Source: Cryoendolithus antarcticus (lineage: Eukaryota > Ascomycota > Dothideomycetes > Cladosporiales > Cladosporiaceae). Taken from it: DNA of 64,000 bases. The stretch is from contig NAJO01000004.1 of NCBI GenBank assembly GCA_002077065.1, positions 992,001 through 1,056,000 on the forward strand, in the 5' to 3' direction. The position numbers and the translations under genes were made by a program. The notes under the pieces are model-generated. The model saw only the letters and a program-made list of their open reading frames with translations. It was not told where the DNA came from and made no database searches. This document shows positions 41,632-52,339 of this stretch, in pieces (the stretch's first letter is position 1; the number at the start of each line of letters is the position of its first letter).

Positions 41632-42094
41632 GCAGACAGACGCTGCGAGGTGCAGTGAGATAAGCCAGAGCGGCGTGTGAATGTTTAACGCACGCGCCGA
41701 TAGCAACTCCAAGCTGTCTCAAAGCGACGACGCGTTCACGACTGCCCATGGCTCCAGGAGGTGATGGTCAGGCAGCTGAGGACATTCAAGGCTGCCGCGA
41801 TCCTGTGTCTTTAGGCTGCTCCACGGCAGGTCGAGGCATGTTGAGACACTTTGCAAGCGATGCGGTACGGTCCAGTACCTATCGATGACGCGGTGACGGG
41901 CGCGCACGTTGAGCCGTGAGGAGTCGAGAGCGTGGTAGCATTGAATCTATAGAAGTGAGGGGTGGAGCTGCACACCGTACCGTAGTGAATACTCGAGCTA
42001 TGATGCTCCCTCATTCCACTTGCGTCACGTGTCTACTGCTCATCAATCCTCTTCACGCCAACCCCACCCGTCGTGAATCAAGCAGGAGTCGAGC
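41632..42094. other. Convergent 3' region AAA ATPase / ATE1
   Basis: 463 bp between convergent stops. Small frames seen, none convincing. Confidence 0.45.
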
Positions 42095-43917
42095 CTATCG
42101 ACCAAAGTCCACGACAACCTTATGCGTCATCTCCTCCCCCAGACAAGCCGCCAGCTCCGCCACGATGCCTTTGATAGTCGCTCTGTCCTTCACATGACCC
42201 ATCGTCCAGGCCACGATATCGTCCATGCGCATGATTGGCGTTGCGGGTCCGAGACGCAGGCGCATACGACCGAGATTGGGAGGTGGGTCGAGCATGACAC
42301 CTGGCATGCCCAGGGTGATTAGGGAGAGGCCCGAGTTTGTGGCTTCGAGAGCCGAGCGGTGCTGGTAGGTAGGGTAGAAATCTGCGACGTCGTGCTTCTT
42401 CTCGCCGCTCTCGGTGACGACGACGACGTCCGAATCGTCGGAGCTGCTACTGCTTGCTTCAGCGCGTAGCAAAACGCGCTCCCTCGACATGCTAACCCAC
42501 TTCCTCTTCTCCATCAGCTCCTTCATCCGATCATCCAGCAAATCCCACTCCAGATTGTCGAAGTCAAGCACATACTGCGGTTTGTAGGTCCCTTTATACC
42601 GCATCTTCATGCAGCTGTGAATATAGTAGCCCATATAGTAGTACTCATAGCCCTCATCTAACGCCAAGGCCAGCTCCCGCAGTGCAGACAGCTTGCCAAG
42701 ACTCCACTTCTCGAAGTCCCGGTGGTAGATGAAGTAGACTCCACTTACGGCATGGGGCAAGAGGTCGAGAACAGACATAGCAATCAGACGGCCATCGAGG
42801 CGGTAGCAGTGGTGGTAGCTTCCTAGGCGTTTGCCCGAGGCGTCGGTGCGGCGTTGCAGAGTCGACTCGCATAGGAAGCGGCGGAAGCCGGATCTGGTTG
42901 TTTCGGTGGGTGATTCGTGGTGGACGTTCTGCTGGTAATCGGAGAAGAGATCGAACTTCTCGTTCGTGAAGGTGTCGTATTCGAGTTTTACTTCAAAGGT
43001 GTGGTCGGGCTTGGTTTTGATGTCGGAGGGTAGACTTGGAGTTTCGGATGCATGCACTGTACTTGAAAGGTCGAAGATATCTTTATCTCGTGCCTTGTCT
43101 CTGTGGTTGTGTCAATTGAAGATCATGCAAGGCTGGGTATGACTATGTGACTGACTCCTTGGTCTTGGGTCTCGCGGACAGGGCTTTCATGTACTTTTCA
43201 CCAAGTACATATCGATTCCATCGGTGAAGTGTCTGCCGTTGATCCTTGCGAGCGCGGAATTGTGAGGCTGGTAATCTACGATGTCAGTCACTACCTGTGC
43301 TCCATGTCGGATCCTGGATGGACCTACCTTATGGTGTAGTGCGGACAGCATGATCTTGCAGCATCGGGGAGGTAGAGGAGACTGCCAGATCTGGGGGAAA
43401 TGATGAGAGACCACACGAGGACTGGCGAGCCTATAACATCGATTCTAGCGACGCTTACCGTCTCCATCCTCGGTCCATGAGAATCTGATAGTGCTCCGGG
43501 GCCAGCGACTTCGACGTGGCATAGTATGAGGCTCCTGCACGATGTTAGCACTTTGAGAGTCTCATCCTGCGTGGTTCATTGTCGCTAGCGTCGAAGCTGC
43601 TGTTGGAGGCTCGTGGCAAATGCAGTGCAAGTAGACGCACGGGAATCGGGAGCGCGCCGACCTGAGTCTGCATCTTTGCAGTAGCCACAGTCACCGGGCT
43701 GGTATCCTGTGACGGTGTCAGTCGTTGCTTGAAATGCGTAGATATCTCAGTCCAGCAGTCATGCACGACATAGAAGCCTCCAGCGTGAGCATGCCATCCA
43801 CCCACGTTGCACAAGACCACGAGCTGCAACGAGCGGTGGTGATTGGGACAGCTACCACCTACCTACAGGCGTTAAAAGCGTTTGAGGCTCCTCTGTGGCG
43901 CCGGCGACCTGCATCAT
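42095..43917 (-). CDS. ATE1: Arginyl-tRNA-protein transferase
   Basis: Transfers Arg from Arg-tRNA to N-terminal Asp/Glu of proteins, making N-degrons for ubiquitin-dependent decay; cytosolic/nuclear. I resolve six exons on the minus strand: 43863-43917, 43662-43706, 43459-43534, 43328-43390, 43156-43275 and 42095-43100, giving 454 residues. The short 5' exons are supported by conserved motifs restored across junctions: GDCGYC (CxxC), MDRGWRRSGSLLYLP and SCCPHYTIRL (CC pair). The C-terminal acyltransferase domain shows GSYHHCYRLDGRLIA, SGVYFIYH and YYMGYYIHSCMKMRYKG. All intron borders are GT...AG, though one donor is a weak GTCGGC (43661-43656). A Ser/Asp insertion (SSSSSDDSDVVVV) lies in the C-terminal third. 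Start: tandem ATGs at 43917 and 43914. Identity is secure. Confidence 0.93.
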
Positions 43918-44950
43918 GGGCGCTGAAGGGACAGAGGGGCTTTCTTGATCCTAGAGCTTCGTTGTATGCGGACGTGGCGTGGGGTATTGTTGCTTCAAGC
44001 TGTCTCCATCCGATCGATCGACGTTGCGAAGGTGCTGTGATAATGGAAGATGCTAGACAACCAGTCCAGGGGAGGTGCCCGAAGCGCTGTTGGGGTCCAT
44101 TAAAGGGAAGGGAACGATGTAGTCGTCCTACATGGTTATCGATGAACATCAACACAGGCCGTCCTGACCGGCAGGTGCAACCCCCACGCTGTGGAGTGAC
44201 GTTGACTTCCACTGAAGCGACTACGAAGAAGGCATTACAGAGACGAGTAGCACAACAACGCTCTTGATCAAAGTACGCAAGTGCCCTGCGGGCGTCCGCA
44301 ATACGTGGCTTCAGGCGTTCATCTTTCGCAAGGGTCTCGCTGAAGGCTGCTCTGGAGGTAAAGTCATCCCAAAGCGTCGCACACGTCGATACAAGCCGTG
44401 ACGCGGGGCAAGAGGCTGGGAGAAATTGGTCACGCGAGTCCAACGCCGCGTCCGACCGCATGGCGACCCGAGGAACGTGTTCACCTCAGCATTGCAAGCC
44501 ATCACGCGTAGTATCCTCTCCTCCTGGTCTCTAGCGCGGCATGTGCGCGCACGGTAAGTTCGGTCCCACGCGAGAACCTTTTAGCCCACGACGCTACTTG
44601 CGGTGGAGTCACCGTAGTATTTCTACCTCGTCCGCCCTTTCTTTTCCCGCACTGCCCCGATATCACTTCCTTCAACATGCCGAGCAAGCACGGCCTTCCT
44701 CCTCCTACCCGCCTGCAGAGGTCGCATTGCCTTGTTCATCGTCGTAAGACAGGTTGAGCAGGTCGATCGTTGCCTCAGGTGTGTGCACGTGCTTGGTCGC
44801 GTATTTGCCTAGCAAAGTGAAGGAATTGACTGGGCCCGGTGCTCTCGTTACGGTGCTGTCGTTACGGTGTTGTCGCAGAAGTTCATTCGACACTTCGGTG
44901 GACTCTCCTTGGTCAGACACGAAGTCGTTCCGAGACGAAGCTTCGTCACA
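43918..44950. other. Divergent intergenic region ATE1 / Nudix
   Basis: 1.03 kb between divergent genes. Overlapping frames up to 200 codons exist on both strands (for example 43859-44461, minus) but they cross ATE1 exon 1, lack motifs and have coding-unlike composition, so they are rejected. Promoters of both genes are expected here. Confidence 0.4.
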
Positions 44951-45504
44951 ATGGCTCAAGAGAAGCAGCCCGAGAGGTCAATGGAGGCACGTGTTGGCAG
45001 AGACAACCAAAGATTTGCAAAGCTAGACATGGACCTCATTGGCGGATCACTCACACGATCGCTAGATACGGTCCTCAAGGAGAACGTCTAGTAGCTGGCG
45101 TCGTCCCTCTCTCTCAATCAAAAGACCAAGTTCTGCTTATCCAGTCCTCTTCTCGCAAAGGCTGGGTCCTTCCCAAAGGCGGCTGGGAAGCCGACGAACC
45201 CTCTGAAGCCGAAGCAGCCTGCCGCGAAGCCTGGGAGGAAGCCGGGATCCACTCCGCCATTGAAAAGGATCTGGGATTTGTGGATGAGAAGAGGACGGAC
45301 GAGCAGATCAAGAAGGGCGGGCCACATGCGCCACGAGCTCTGTACAGGTGGTTTGAGGTCAGGGTTACGAAGGAGGAGGAGACGTGGCCGGAAGCGCATA
45401 AGAGGAGCAGGATGTGGATGAGCTATGCAGAGGCAAGGAGTCGGCTGGCTGACAGGCCGGAGCTGCTGGAGGCGTTGGAGAGGAGCAGTATCAAGAAGAC
45501 TTGA
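44951..45504 (+). CDS. APS1: Diphosphoinositol polyphosphate phosphohydrolase (Nudix, Aps1/Ddp1 type)
   Basis: Nudix hydrolase removing beta-phosphates from inositol pyrophosphates and cleaving diadenosine polyphosphates. The catalytic exon (45066-45504) has RYGPQGERLVAGVVPLS, GWVLPKGGWEADE and the Nudix box core REAWEEAGI. The conserved N-terminus SMEARVGRDNQR lies in a different frame from ATG 44951, so an intron must join Arg to Tyr of NQR-YGPQG. The only junction that does so is 45013-45065 (53 bp), which begins AT (ATTTGC) and ends in a normal CTAG; no GT exists between the conserved Arg and the acceptor. Spliced this way the protein has 166 residues, about the usual length. Either this is a real non-canonical intron, a donor-site mutation, or a sequence error. 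Without splicing no ATG reaches the catalytic frame. Confidence 0.82.
45013..45065 (+). other. Candidate AT...AG intron in the Nudix gene
   Basis: A 53-bp segment that must be removed to join two conserved halves in frame (phase 2). Its first bases are ATTTGC rather than GT, its end is CGCTAG, and a CTCAC branch-like site lies ahead of the acceptor. A single A-to-G difference at 45013 would give a GT donor. Confidence 0.6.
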
Positions 45505-45983
45505 AGGCTGGCGCGCCGGACTGTTATATGGTGCGACATGAAACTTGACAACTCGACGCGGACGAACCAGGCTACGCATCACTTACAGCTGTGATGTACT
45601 CGTAAAACTCGCTCAAGTCACCTGGCCACGGAGCTACGGTCGAGGGTCTGAACCAGCGACATAGAACTGACTTTGGTCGAAGACGCCTATGGCCACCAGC
45701 ATTCCATGGCTGCACTCGAGGTGTTTGTCACCAGGCAGGCACGATGCTGTAGAGAAGCTTTGCCATCCATAAAGTCTACTTCACTTCATCAAAGCGATCG
45801 GTTTCGTCTGGTCGTGTTCAAGGTACAATATTCAGTGCGCGTTAGGTGCGTCGCGACTCGAAATGCACGGTCAATGCTTCACTGCGCGTTTATTCAGGGC
45901 AGTGTTGGTATGTGGCGTTGTCCCGCCTCTGTCCCCCAACCAATCTGCGCGCGCAAGGCTGAACGCTAGGTCCGATTCATGAG
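45505..45983. other. Spacer downstream of the Nudix gene
   Basis: 479 bp. A 98-codon plus-strand frame (45673-45969) has no recognisable feature. Nothing else seen. Confidence 0.4.
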
Positions 45984-46169
45984 ATGGCCTCCAATTACGG
46001 CACTTCACGAGAGATGATGTCCGCCTCAGCTACTACTCATATGGCATTGCAGGCTATTGAGGCATCCTGTCGAGCCTTGTTCGTATCGAGAGATATGTAC
46101 CTGGTCTCGCTCGCTTTCATCTTTGTAGCGCTACTGCCGACTTTTGGTCTCAGCCTTGTCTCTCACTAG
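45984..46169 (+). CDS. Small hydrophobic ORF, possible transporter remnant
   Basis: 61 codons from ATG to TAG, ending 20 bp before the start of the Kre9-like gene. The C-terminal half is one hydrophobic helix (MYLVSLAFIFVALLPTFGLSLV) preceded by an amphipathic stretch (THMALQAIEASCRALFVSRD). The pattern recalls the last membrane segment of MFS drug/H+ antiporters, where a similar helix closes the protein, so it may be a decayed gene end. It could equally be an upstream ORF in the leader of the next gene, which would then affect its translation. No database check was possible; low confidence. Confidence 0.25.
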   Translation: MASNYGTSREMMSASATTHMALQAIEASCRALFVSRDMYLVSLAFIFVALLPTFGLSLVSH

Positions 46170-46189
46170 AACGACTCAAATTATTCACC

Positions 46190-46988
46190 ATGGTGGCACC
46201 AATACGTGTGCTTGTCGCACATGTCCTACTGGAACTCTGCACCCTCGTGGCCGCCACCGACCAATTCTACTTCCCAGCCATAGCGCCAGCTGATCTGTAC
46301 GTTCCGACGGGCTTCACTCTGCAGGTATCCTGGAATACCACCTTCCCCCAGTCGAACTTGGTGCTTTGGCAGCAGACGGAAACGGGCTTTCTACCGAAGG
46401 ATGTCTACGGTGGGGTTTGCTTGCAATATAAGGGAGGCCGACTGCTAACGTCCGACAGTACACCTCAGCCCCGGTTTCCAGACATGGAACTGGCAAGCAA
46501 AGCGTATCGTGGACGGGGGGCTGCCTTTGCATTTCGAGCTGGCGCACCTCGATGAAAATGGTGGCAAGATTGGAGGCTTCAACAGTGGCAACTTCCATGT
46601 CGTGGACGGGCTTACGTCGGAGTTCACGTCGACCGCAGGCGCTACCTACATCCCGCCTACAGCGAATACAGCGACCACTCTCTCAACAGCCAGCGATGCG
46701 AGGATCATTTCGACTAGCGTGGCTGATACTACCTCAACAAGCGCGGCTGGTACGACCTCAACGAGCGCAACGATGGTATCAGCCACATCCACGGTAGCGA
46801 CTTCTAACACCTCTGCGGCCGCGGCTTCGACATCCAGTGCCGGTGTACAATCCACAGCCACCGCTGCATCAACAACATCGACGACTGCGTCAACGGCGGC
46901 GTCAAGTGCGGCTCAGACAAGAGCCAGCAGTCTTGATAGCATATGGAGCCTCGCATTGCTACTGCGCTCCGCAAGCAGTCTCATCTAG
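46190..46988 (+). CDS. Kre9/Knh1-like GPI-anchored cell-wall protein
   Basis: Secreted wall protein. Two exons (46190-46409 and 46459-46988) encode 249 residues; the intron is 49 bp with a GTGGGG donor and GACAG acceptor. A signal peptide (VAHVLLELCTLVAATDQ region) is followed by an Ig-like domain with the Ser-Thr-rich GPI family pattern: FTLQVSWNTTF ... LVLWQQTETG ... FQTWNWQAKRIV, then FELAHLDENGGKIGGFNSGNF. The remaining ~110 residues are almost only Ser, Thr, Ala and Val (for example STSVADTTSTSAAGTTSTSA), a heavily O-mannosylated stalk. The C-terminus SIWSLALLLRSASSLI is hydrophobic after a small-residue run, fitting GPI attachment. The role in beta-1,6-glucan assembly is known for yeast Kre9; it is inferred here. 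Confidence 0.85.
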
Positions 46989-47627
46989 TCCAGATCATCT
47001 GTGTATAGATAGCTCGACATCTCCAACGTCCTGCATGATCAACTGACTACCTTAGCCTGTCCAAATATCTGGAATGTCTGGGGGATAATATCGCGCTCAC
47101 TGTGAGTACTACTTTGTGTCCACAACTTACAAGACACAGCACCTGTCCAAGACTGGTCTTTTGATGCAAAATCGGCTGTAGAATGTGCTCCTCCAATTCA
47201 AAACTTGATACATTGCGATCGATCAATGCTCACAGAGGGGATTCTGTATTCGTAACGAGTCATGGATTAGTGAGACAACAGAGCCACCATGCCGACCATT
47301 ATTTCGGAGCGACAGAATGGATGGATAGCCAATTGTCGATGCATCCTGGGAACATCACAGCAGAACGAGTCCAAGATTTCTGGGACGGTGTCCGATCGAA
47401 GATGGTCTAGAAGCGCTGTGGCATTGTCTAAGGTAAGGTTGAGATAGTCAGAGCACGAAGCGACCAGACAATCGTTCTAGCTGGTCCCTACAACGTGGTA
47501 TCGATTGCTGACCAGCAATTTCCGTTGTCTCTGCCTGTACTTCACCTCTGTCACAGCAGGTATATTACCTGCTGGAGATCACATCGCCACAATGTAATCA
47601 GTACCGCATCGACAGCGTAAGAAGATT
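46989..47627. other. Intergenic region with a doubtful small ORF
   Basis: 639 bp. A 75-codon frame (47183-47410, plus) has a fairly protein-like C-terminal half (HHADHYFGATEWMDSQL) but no start context, intron or family I can name. It may be a relic exon. Not called as a gene. Confidence 0.35.
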
Positions 47628-48062
47628 ATGTCCACGTCGGAAACCCCACTCCAATACCTCGAGACCGCTCTCGCTAGTCCGCAGTCGATCAAGTGGTCTA
47701 CTTTCTCTCGAATGCTCCTCTCCACATATCTCACAGAGCCTGATCTCCGCCACGTCCTCTACCTCGCCACCACAGCCCTCGTCAAAGCCCGCTGGGCACT
47801 GCGCAAGCTCGACCTCTGGCGTAAGCGCGCTACTGCATTCGGTATCAAGCACGCCGACGAACTGAGCGGTGAGACCGAGACAGAGGCCAGCGCGTTGCGC
47901 GTCTGGCGGGACGAGCTGGATCTGGAAGCCCCTGCTATGAAGGAGGGGAGGAATGAGTGCGTGAAAGCGATAGAGAGTATCGTGGTGAAATTGCAAAAAG
48001 ATTACCTAGAAGTTGGAAAGGCTAGAGAGTTGAGAGCAAAGTGGAGGCAGGAGAGGGGCTGA
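47628..48062 (+). CDS. Small helical protein, unknown function
   Basis: Intronless, 144 residues from ATG at 47628. Almost entirely predicted helix, with alternating Leu/Ala and charged residues (ALVKARWALRKLDLWRKRA; CVKAIESIVVKLQKDYLEV) and a basic C-terminus (ARELRAKWRQERG). No signal peptide, Cys cluster or membrane segment. Codon usage and GC-rich third positions match neighbouring genes, which supports it as real. I do not recognise a family; a coiled-coil or subunit-type role is possible. Confidence 0.55.
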   Translation: MSTSETPLQYLETALASPQSIKWSTFSRMLLSTYLTEPDLRHVLYLATTALVKARWALRKLDLWRKRATAFGIKHADELSGETETEASALRVWRDELDLEAPAMKEGRNECVKAIESIVVKLQKDYLEVGKARELRAKWRQERG

Positions 48063-48316
48063 AATGTATTGTTGCCGTTGCTATTGAGGCCGGCCGGTGA
48101 GACTCAAGCATTGCAAGTTGTGAGGATGGCCCTAAGCTTAGGGACTAGCATTGTGAAAGTACACTGTGTCTCGTCAGCCTCACAGACGTTCTGTCACAGA
48201 TGAGGTCTTGTGGTACACCGCCTTGGAACTTCCATTTGGCTGACCGCGTCCGTATCAAGGTCGTCCACCCATTGTCCTACTGTCCGCAGAATGTTGACCA
48301 TCAGTCGTCACGCTTC

Positions 48317-48970
48317 TCACAGGTCGTAAGTGCCACCCATATTGCTATACAGCTGGACTTCATTCGAATCCATACGGCGCCAAACGCCTCGGCCAGCGTA
48401 TTCCTCGACCGTCACAGCCTCGGCCTCGCTCCGCATGAGGGATATCATGCTGCAGAGCTGCTCAAAAACCTCGCCGCAAGTGGACTTCGGTAATCTGAAA
48501 CATACTCTCTGCAAATTCTTCGCCTTTTCAATGAGATAGATGATCTCTAGCACAGCAGCAAGAATGTTGGAGCACGTAGCCTTGCCTCTGGGCCTGTTAC
48601 ATTGGATGGATATTGTGATCTCCTTTGTAGCGAAGATTGGAGCGCAGTCTGATACCAGCGCAAGACCCTCGTACTCCAGTCGGCGTTGACGAGTATACTG
48701 ATCCCGTGTTACCATCATCTCGTGGTCGAGGATGTCCAAGGAGTAGCTTGGATAAGTGATCGAAATTGGCAAGCACTCGTTGCGAATGGTGCGGCAAACT
48801 GCGGAGATAGCAGGAGCAGGTGGACTTGGTTTGAGGCGGAAGTTCCCATCCTTGTCGTGTACTACCGAATGCTTAGGGGCAAATTCGCTGATGCCGTCAA
48901 TGTAGATGTAGATATTGAGGCGTAGCTCGGGCGGTATCTCCAGCAGGAGACAGCGGCCTGGCATGGTCAT
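48317..48970 (-). CDS. F-box/DUF7730-like fungal protein
   Basis: Intronless, 217 residues from ATG at 48970, with MTM then MPGRCLLLEIPPELRLNIY. The N-terminal LLEIPPELRLNIYIYI is the characteristic opening of a very large fungal family (F-box-like or DUF7730), followed by AISAVCRTIRNECLPI, the usual second conserved element. Members are thought to be substrate adaptors or effector-like proteins, but few are studied. The C-terminal half (IFATKEITISIQCNRP, NLQRVCFRLPKS) also fits the family. Codon usage is slightly more AT-rich than the neighbours. Lineage-specific expansion of this family in fungi is known; here it is a single copy at the edge of a gene-poor stretch. Confidence 0.7.
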   Translation of the reverse strand: MTMPGRCLLLEIPPELRLNIYIYIDGISEFAPKHSVVHDKDGNFRLKPSPPAPAISAVCRTIRNECLPISITYPSYSLDILDHEMMVTRDQYTRQRRLEYEGLALVSDCAPIFATKEITISIQCNRPRGKATCSNILAAVLEIIYLIEKAKNLQRVCFRLPKSTCGEVFEQLCSMISLMRSEAEAVTVEEYAGRGVWRRMDSNEVQLYSNMGGTYDL

Positions 48971-51334
48971 TCCGCCGAGCCTGCTTGTATTGTAGGTGGT
49001 GAGATCTACAGAGGATGGGAAATGTCCTTGAACGTAGAATAGTGTGAAGCGGAGGACGACAGATCGCTACAGCGCCATCACGTGCACTCCGTGCAGTGAA
49101 GCGGCCTCACGCCCATGGATGAGAAATAAGTCATGAAGAAGTGAGATGAACGGTACCTTACTGCGCTTCAGTCCAGCATGAGCGAGCCCATACAGCGACA
49201 TCTTGCTGGAGAGAAGACGCACGCGTGCAAACGCTGCTAGCCCTTGGCCAAGCACTTCACCTCTGCCATTATTGCTGCGACCGTTGAGTGTTGCTAGAGC
49301 ACATGCATGGTCCATAGCGTCTTTTGGAAGCCCGGAGCACCTACGCCAGATGGAACTCCATGGTAGCGAAGTCTAGTGAACGCCGTAACGAATCGGTGGA
49401 ATGATGACGGTGTACCAGCTATCCGGCATCATCCACGCGGCGGTGATGGCGCATAGTCACCAACATGATCCTCTCGAATGATCATGCGGCCCAACCACGG
49501 CACAACTTGTCATGCGGATGGAGCTCGTACTGTACACGCAGGTCGTGATAAGGGGGAAGCAAGAATACAGTGCTCCCCCACTGCATACACTGAATCGCGA
49601 GATCGTACCTGAGATCTGCAGCAGCTCAACCTGTCTTTTCTCTACCTAGCTCTGGAGCCACCATTAGCGCTCACGTCGGCCGTCTACTTGCCGGCCGCCG
49701 TCGCATTCTCGTTCATCATTAGCCACGTCGACGAGATATCGGGTCAGCAAGCTCATGCAGCTGTTAGCCTGTTCATGGCACCAGCAGGTGACGTTTCGTC
49801 AGCGGCGTGTAAGACGGCACTGTGTGGCGAAATGAAGTAGATCATCCGCCAGATACGCGAAGGCACGAAGGCATCATCAGCAGCAGTATCGTTCAGGCGC
49901 GGTCTCGCGATCCTGCGAACGCCCGCCACTTCCATGCCGGATGATGGTCGTCAATACCAAGCCGCCGCGCACGCGTTTGTATAGCCACATTCGACAGCCG
50001 AGAGAATGTCTTCCCACCCGATTACGAAGTAGTCCTTCCGCGGTAGTCGAGATCGGACAAAGAAACTATTCTCTGGTCCCGCCAAGAGACCGTACTAGAG
50101 TGTGGCAGAATGTGGAGATCGCAGACAGCCCACCACGTTCGCATCCGCAACACTGCATGACAGTCGTCAGACTGAAACAGCTTTCGTGTTGGTGGGGCTC
50201 GTGTACGTTGCACCTGCCGCTCTGCTTCGTGGTCAGTCGTTGACGACACAAGATTCATGACGAGAGGGTGTGAATGGAAGAGCACGCGGACATAGTCTCC
50301 AGCCACAATCGCCACACATCTGACACGCACGCGAATGAAGAGGGAACTCGGCTACACCTGCAACACGCATTTGGCCACGCTGTCAACGGAATGAGCCACG
50401 TTCTTGGAAATGCTTGCATCTCAACACAGCGAAAGATCAGCGTTTGCCATCGTTCTGGACCCGGACTCGTCCGGCACCTCGGTTTGTCCTGTCTGCTGTG
50501 CAAACATGATCTACCGGCGATTGAGCCTTAAGAGCTGTGAATCGGGGAAAGTGAAGGCGATGTGGTGTGTGCACAAAAGTCACTCTGTACCCTTCGTCAC
50601 CCAAAATAGCTTGACGTTTCTTGCCGGGGTTCGTGCACCAAGCGACGACGCTATTCGATGGCTTGTTGCGTGCTTGCCGCTCGGGCTTTTGTCGCCATCG
50701 ATCTTCGTATTTCCGCTGTCTTGCAGCTGCTAGGGCGCCGATTGCCCGATGCTGGTCAATGTTTCCCATTGGGTGGAGCGCAGATGGGCTGCCGCATTAT
50801 TAGGATGGGTCTGTAATACAATGCCGCTGGGGTATGCTGGCGCTTGCCCCATGGACCCTTCGTAAAGCTCACCTATAGATTTCGGGACATTTCGAAGACT
50901 ACCTCATCTTCGAACCCACATAGCTCTGGCCCAAAGAGTGGATTTACCAAGTGTCGACTACCGGCCGTCGCATCTCCATTTCAGGCCCCGAGGCGCGCAG
51001 ATCATCCACCACAACGGTGACTTCGCTAGCCGCCAGGGAAAGGCAAAGATTCTATATCGATAGCGCGCCCGGCGTAGCTCGTTCTCCCGAAGCCGTGTTG
51101 CTATCCAAGGAGCACTCTGAAACTAGCAGAACCTCATCCCACCGGCTCCCCTCGAGTCGTTGTCATCTGGGGCGCAGGCCAACAACTCTCTGCCCTGATT
51201 CTTGCGCCTCACGAGACCTGTCAGACCCTGGGTGCGCGTGCGGTACGCCTCTGACTACTTCGCAATCCGATTACCTGCTAGTGCGGCCAGCGCGTGCGCC
51301 GCAGAGGGACCGTCTATTCTCTACTACCCAAAGC
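48971..51334. other. Gene-poor stretch
   Basis: About 2.4 kb with no gene I can support. Plus-strand frames at 49941-50243 and 50404-50733 and minus-strand frames at 49067-49315 and 50022-50330 are short, overlap each other and lack motifs. From 50,951 the plus strand is open into the downstream gene but without an ATG before 51335, so this part may be its leader or an unannotated 5' exon. Confidence 0.4.
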
Positions 51335-52339
51335 ATGCTGTCCTACATGCCGCGGTCACCGGCAATGTTGTCTGACCTTCACCCCTCTTCTCCCACTACT
51401 ACCACCTCAAACACCATGTCAGTCGCGGTGTTGCCCTCAGCACCTCTACCATATGAGCATGTCACGATGCTCAGCGCACCCTCCCCATCGAAGCGACCAA
51501 AGCTCTCGCTCAATACATCAAGCGCCGTCCCATTAGGCTTCGGCAAGAAAGCAACAAGCTTGCGACTCGAGACTCTATCTGCGACTTCCCCGACCTTGCG
51601 CAACACATTTAGCAACGCTCACGAGGACGTAACGCGGCTACGAACACCCGGCGCACGATCACATCGTCCGGTCCTCTCGTCACTGTCCATCTCCAGCTCC
51701 CCGATCTCGACTGTCGAAGAGCCCTCGACACCAGTCGCACCAGGCTCGTCACACTCCTCCGTCAGCTCGGCCGCATCAACATCGACAACCGACTCCCTCC
51801 CGATCGAGATACCCTACAAGCTCGCCTTCAACACTACCTCAATACTCTCCAACGGTCCTCTTCCACGAACAAGAAGCGTGCGAAAGCAATTCTCGCAATC
51901 GAAACCCATGTTCCCGACAGCCAAGAGGGTCGCCTTCAAGGCGCCACTCGAGGAGGAGATCCATACCGAGCGCTACACCTTCCGAAACTCAGATATTGAG
52001 TCTTCGAGCTCGACAATCTCGACACTGGAGTTGACACCAAGCGATCGGAGTAAAGCTAAGGACCAAGTCGATGATGAGGCGTCGCATCTTGGCGAGAAGC
52101 CAGAGGGGGACTTGTCGGTCAAGGCGCCGACGATGACTGGCGAGAAGCGTGAGGCAGATGAGGATGAGGATGAGGGTGACAGTGACACATGTCCAGCTAC
52201 GCCTGTCGCTGGTAGGAGAAAGCGTGACAGAGAATGGGTGTGGACTCTTGGCCCTGTCAAGTCGGACGAGCCCGCCGCAACAGACGTACACATCGCGGAC
52301 GACGAGCCAGACGAATCAGCGAGACAGAGCACGCAGTAG
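51335..52339 (+). CDS. Disordered, probably nuclear conserved fungal protein
   Basis: 334 residues from the first in-frame ATG (51335, MLSYMPRSPAM); the same frame is open 128 codons upstream with Ser/Arg-rich sequence but no ATG, so a spliced upstream exon is possible. Mostly low complexity Ser/Thr/Pro. Conserved-looking blocks are SPSKRPKLSLNTSS, KKATSLRLETLSATSPTLRN, IPYKLAFNTTSILSNGPLPR and, at the C-terminus, RRKRDREWVWTLGPV. I recall this arrangement from unnamed conserved proteins of filamentous ascomycetes. Basic KRPK and GRRKRDR motifs could be nuclear localisation signals. No catalytic domain. Function unknown. Confidence 0.65.
   Translation: MLSYMPRSPAMLSDLHPSSPTTTTSNTMSVAVLPSAPLPYEHVTMLSAPSPSKRPKLSLNTSSAVPLGFGKKATSLRLETLSATSPTLRNTFSNAHEDVTRLRTPGARSHRPVLSSLSISSSPISTVEEPSTPVAPGSSHSSVSSAASTSTTDSLPIEIPYKLAFNTTSILSNGPLPRTRSVRKQFSQSKPMFPTAKRVAFKAPLEEEIHTERYTFRNSDIESSSSTISTLELTPSDRSKAKDQVDDEASHLGEKPEGDLSVKAPTMTGEKREADEDEDEGDSDTCPATPVAGRRKRDREWVWTLGPVKSDEPAATDVHIADDEPDESARQSTQ

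Noticed and set aside
43859..44461. Overlapping 180-200-codon frames on both strands between ATE1 and Nudix
   Set aside because: They run across ATE1 exon 1 and the promoter without motifs; mutual shadows.
47183..47410. 75-codon ORF with HHADHYFGATEWMD
   Set aside because: I considered a haloperoxidase-type fragment, but the match is only a loose pattern and key residues are absent.
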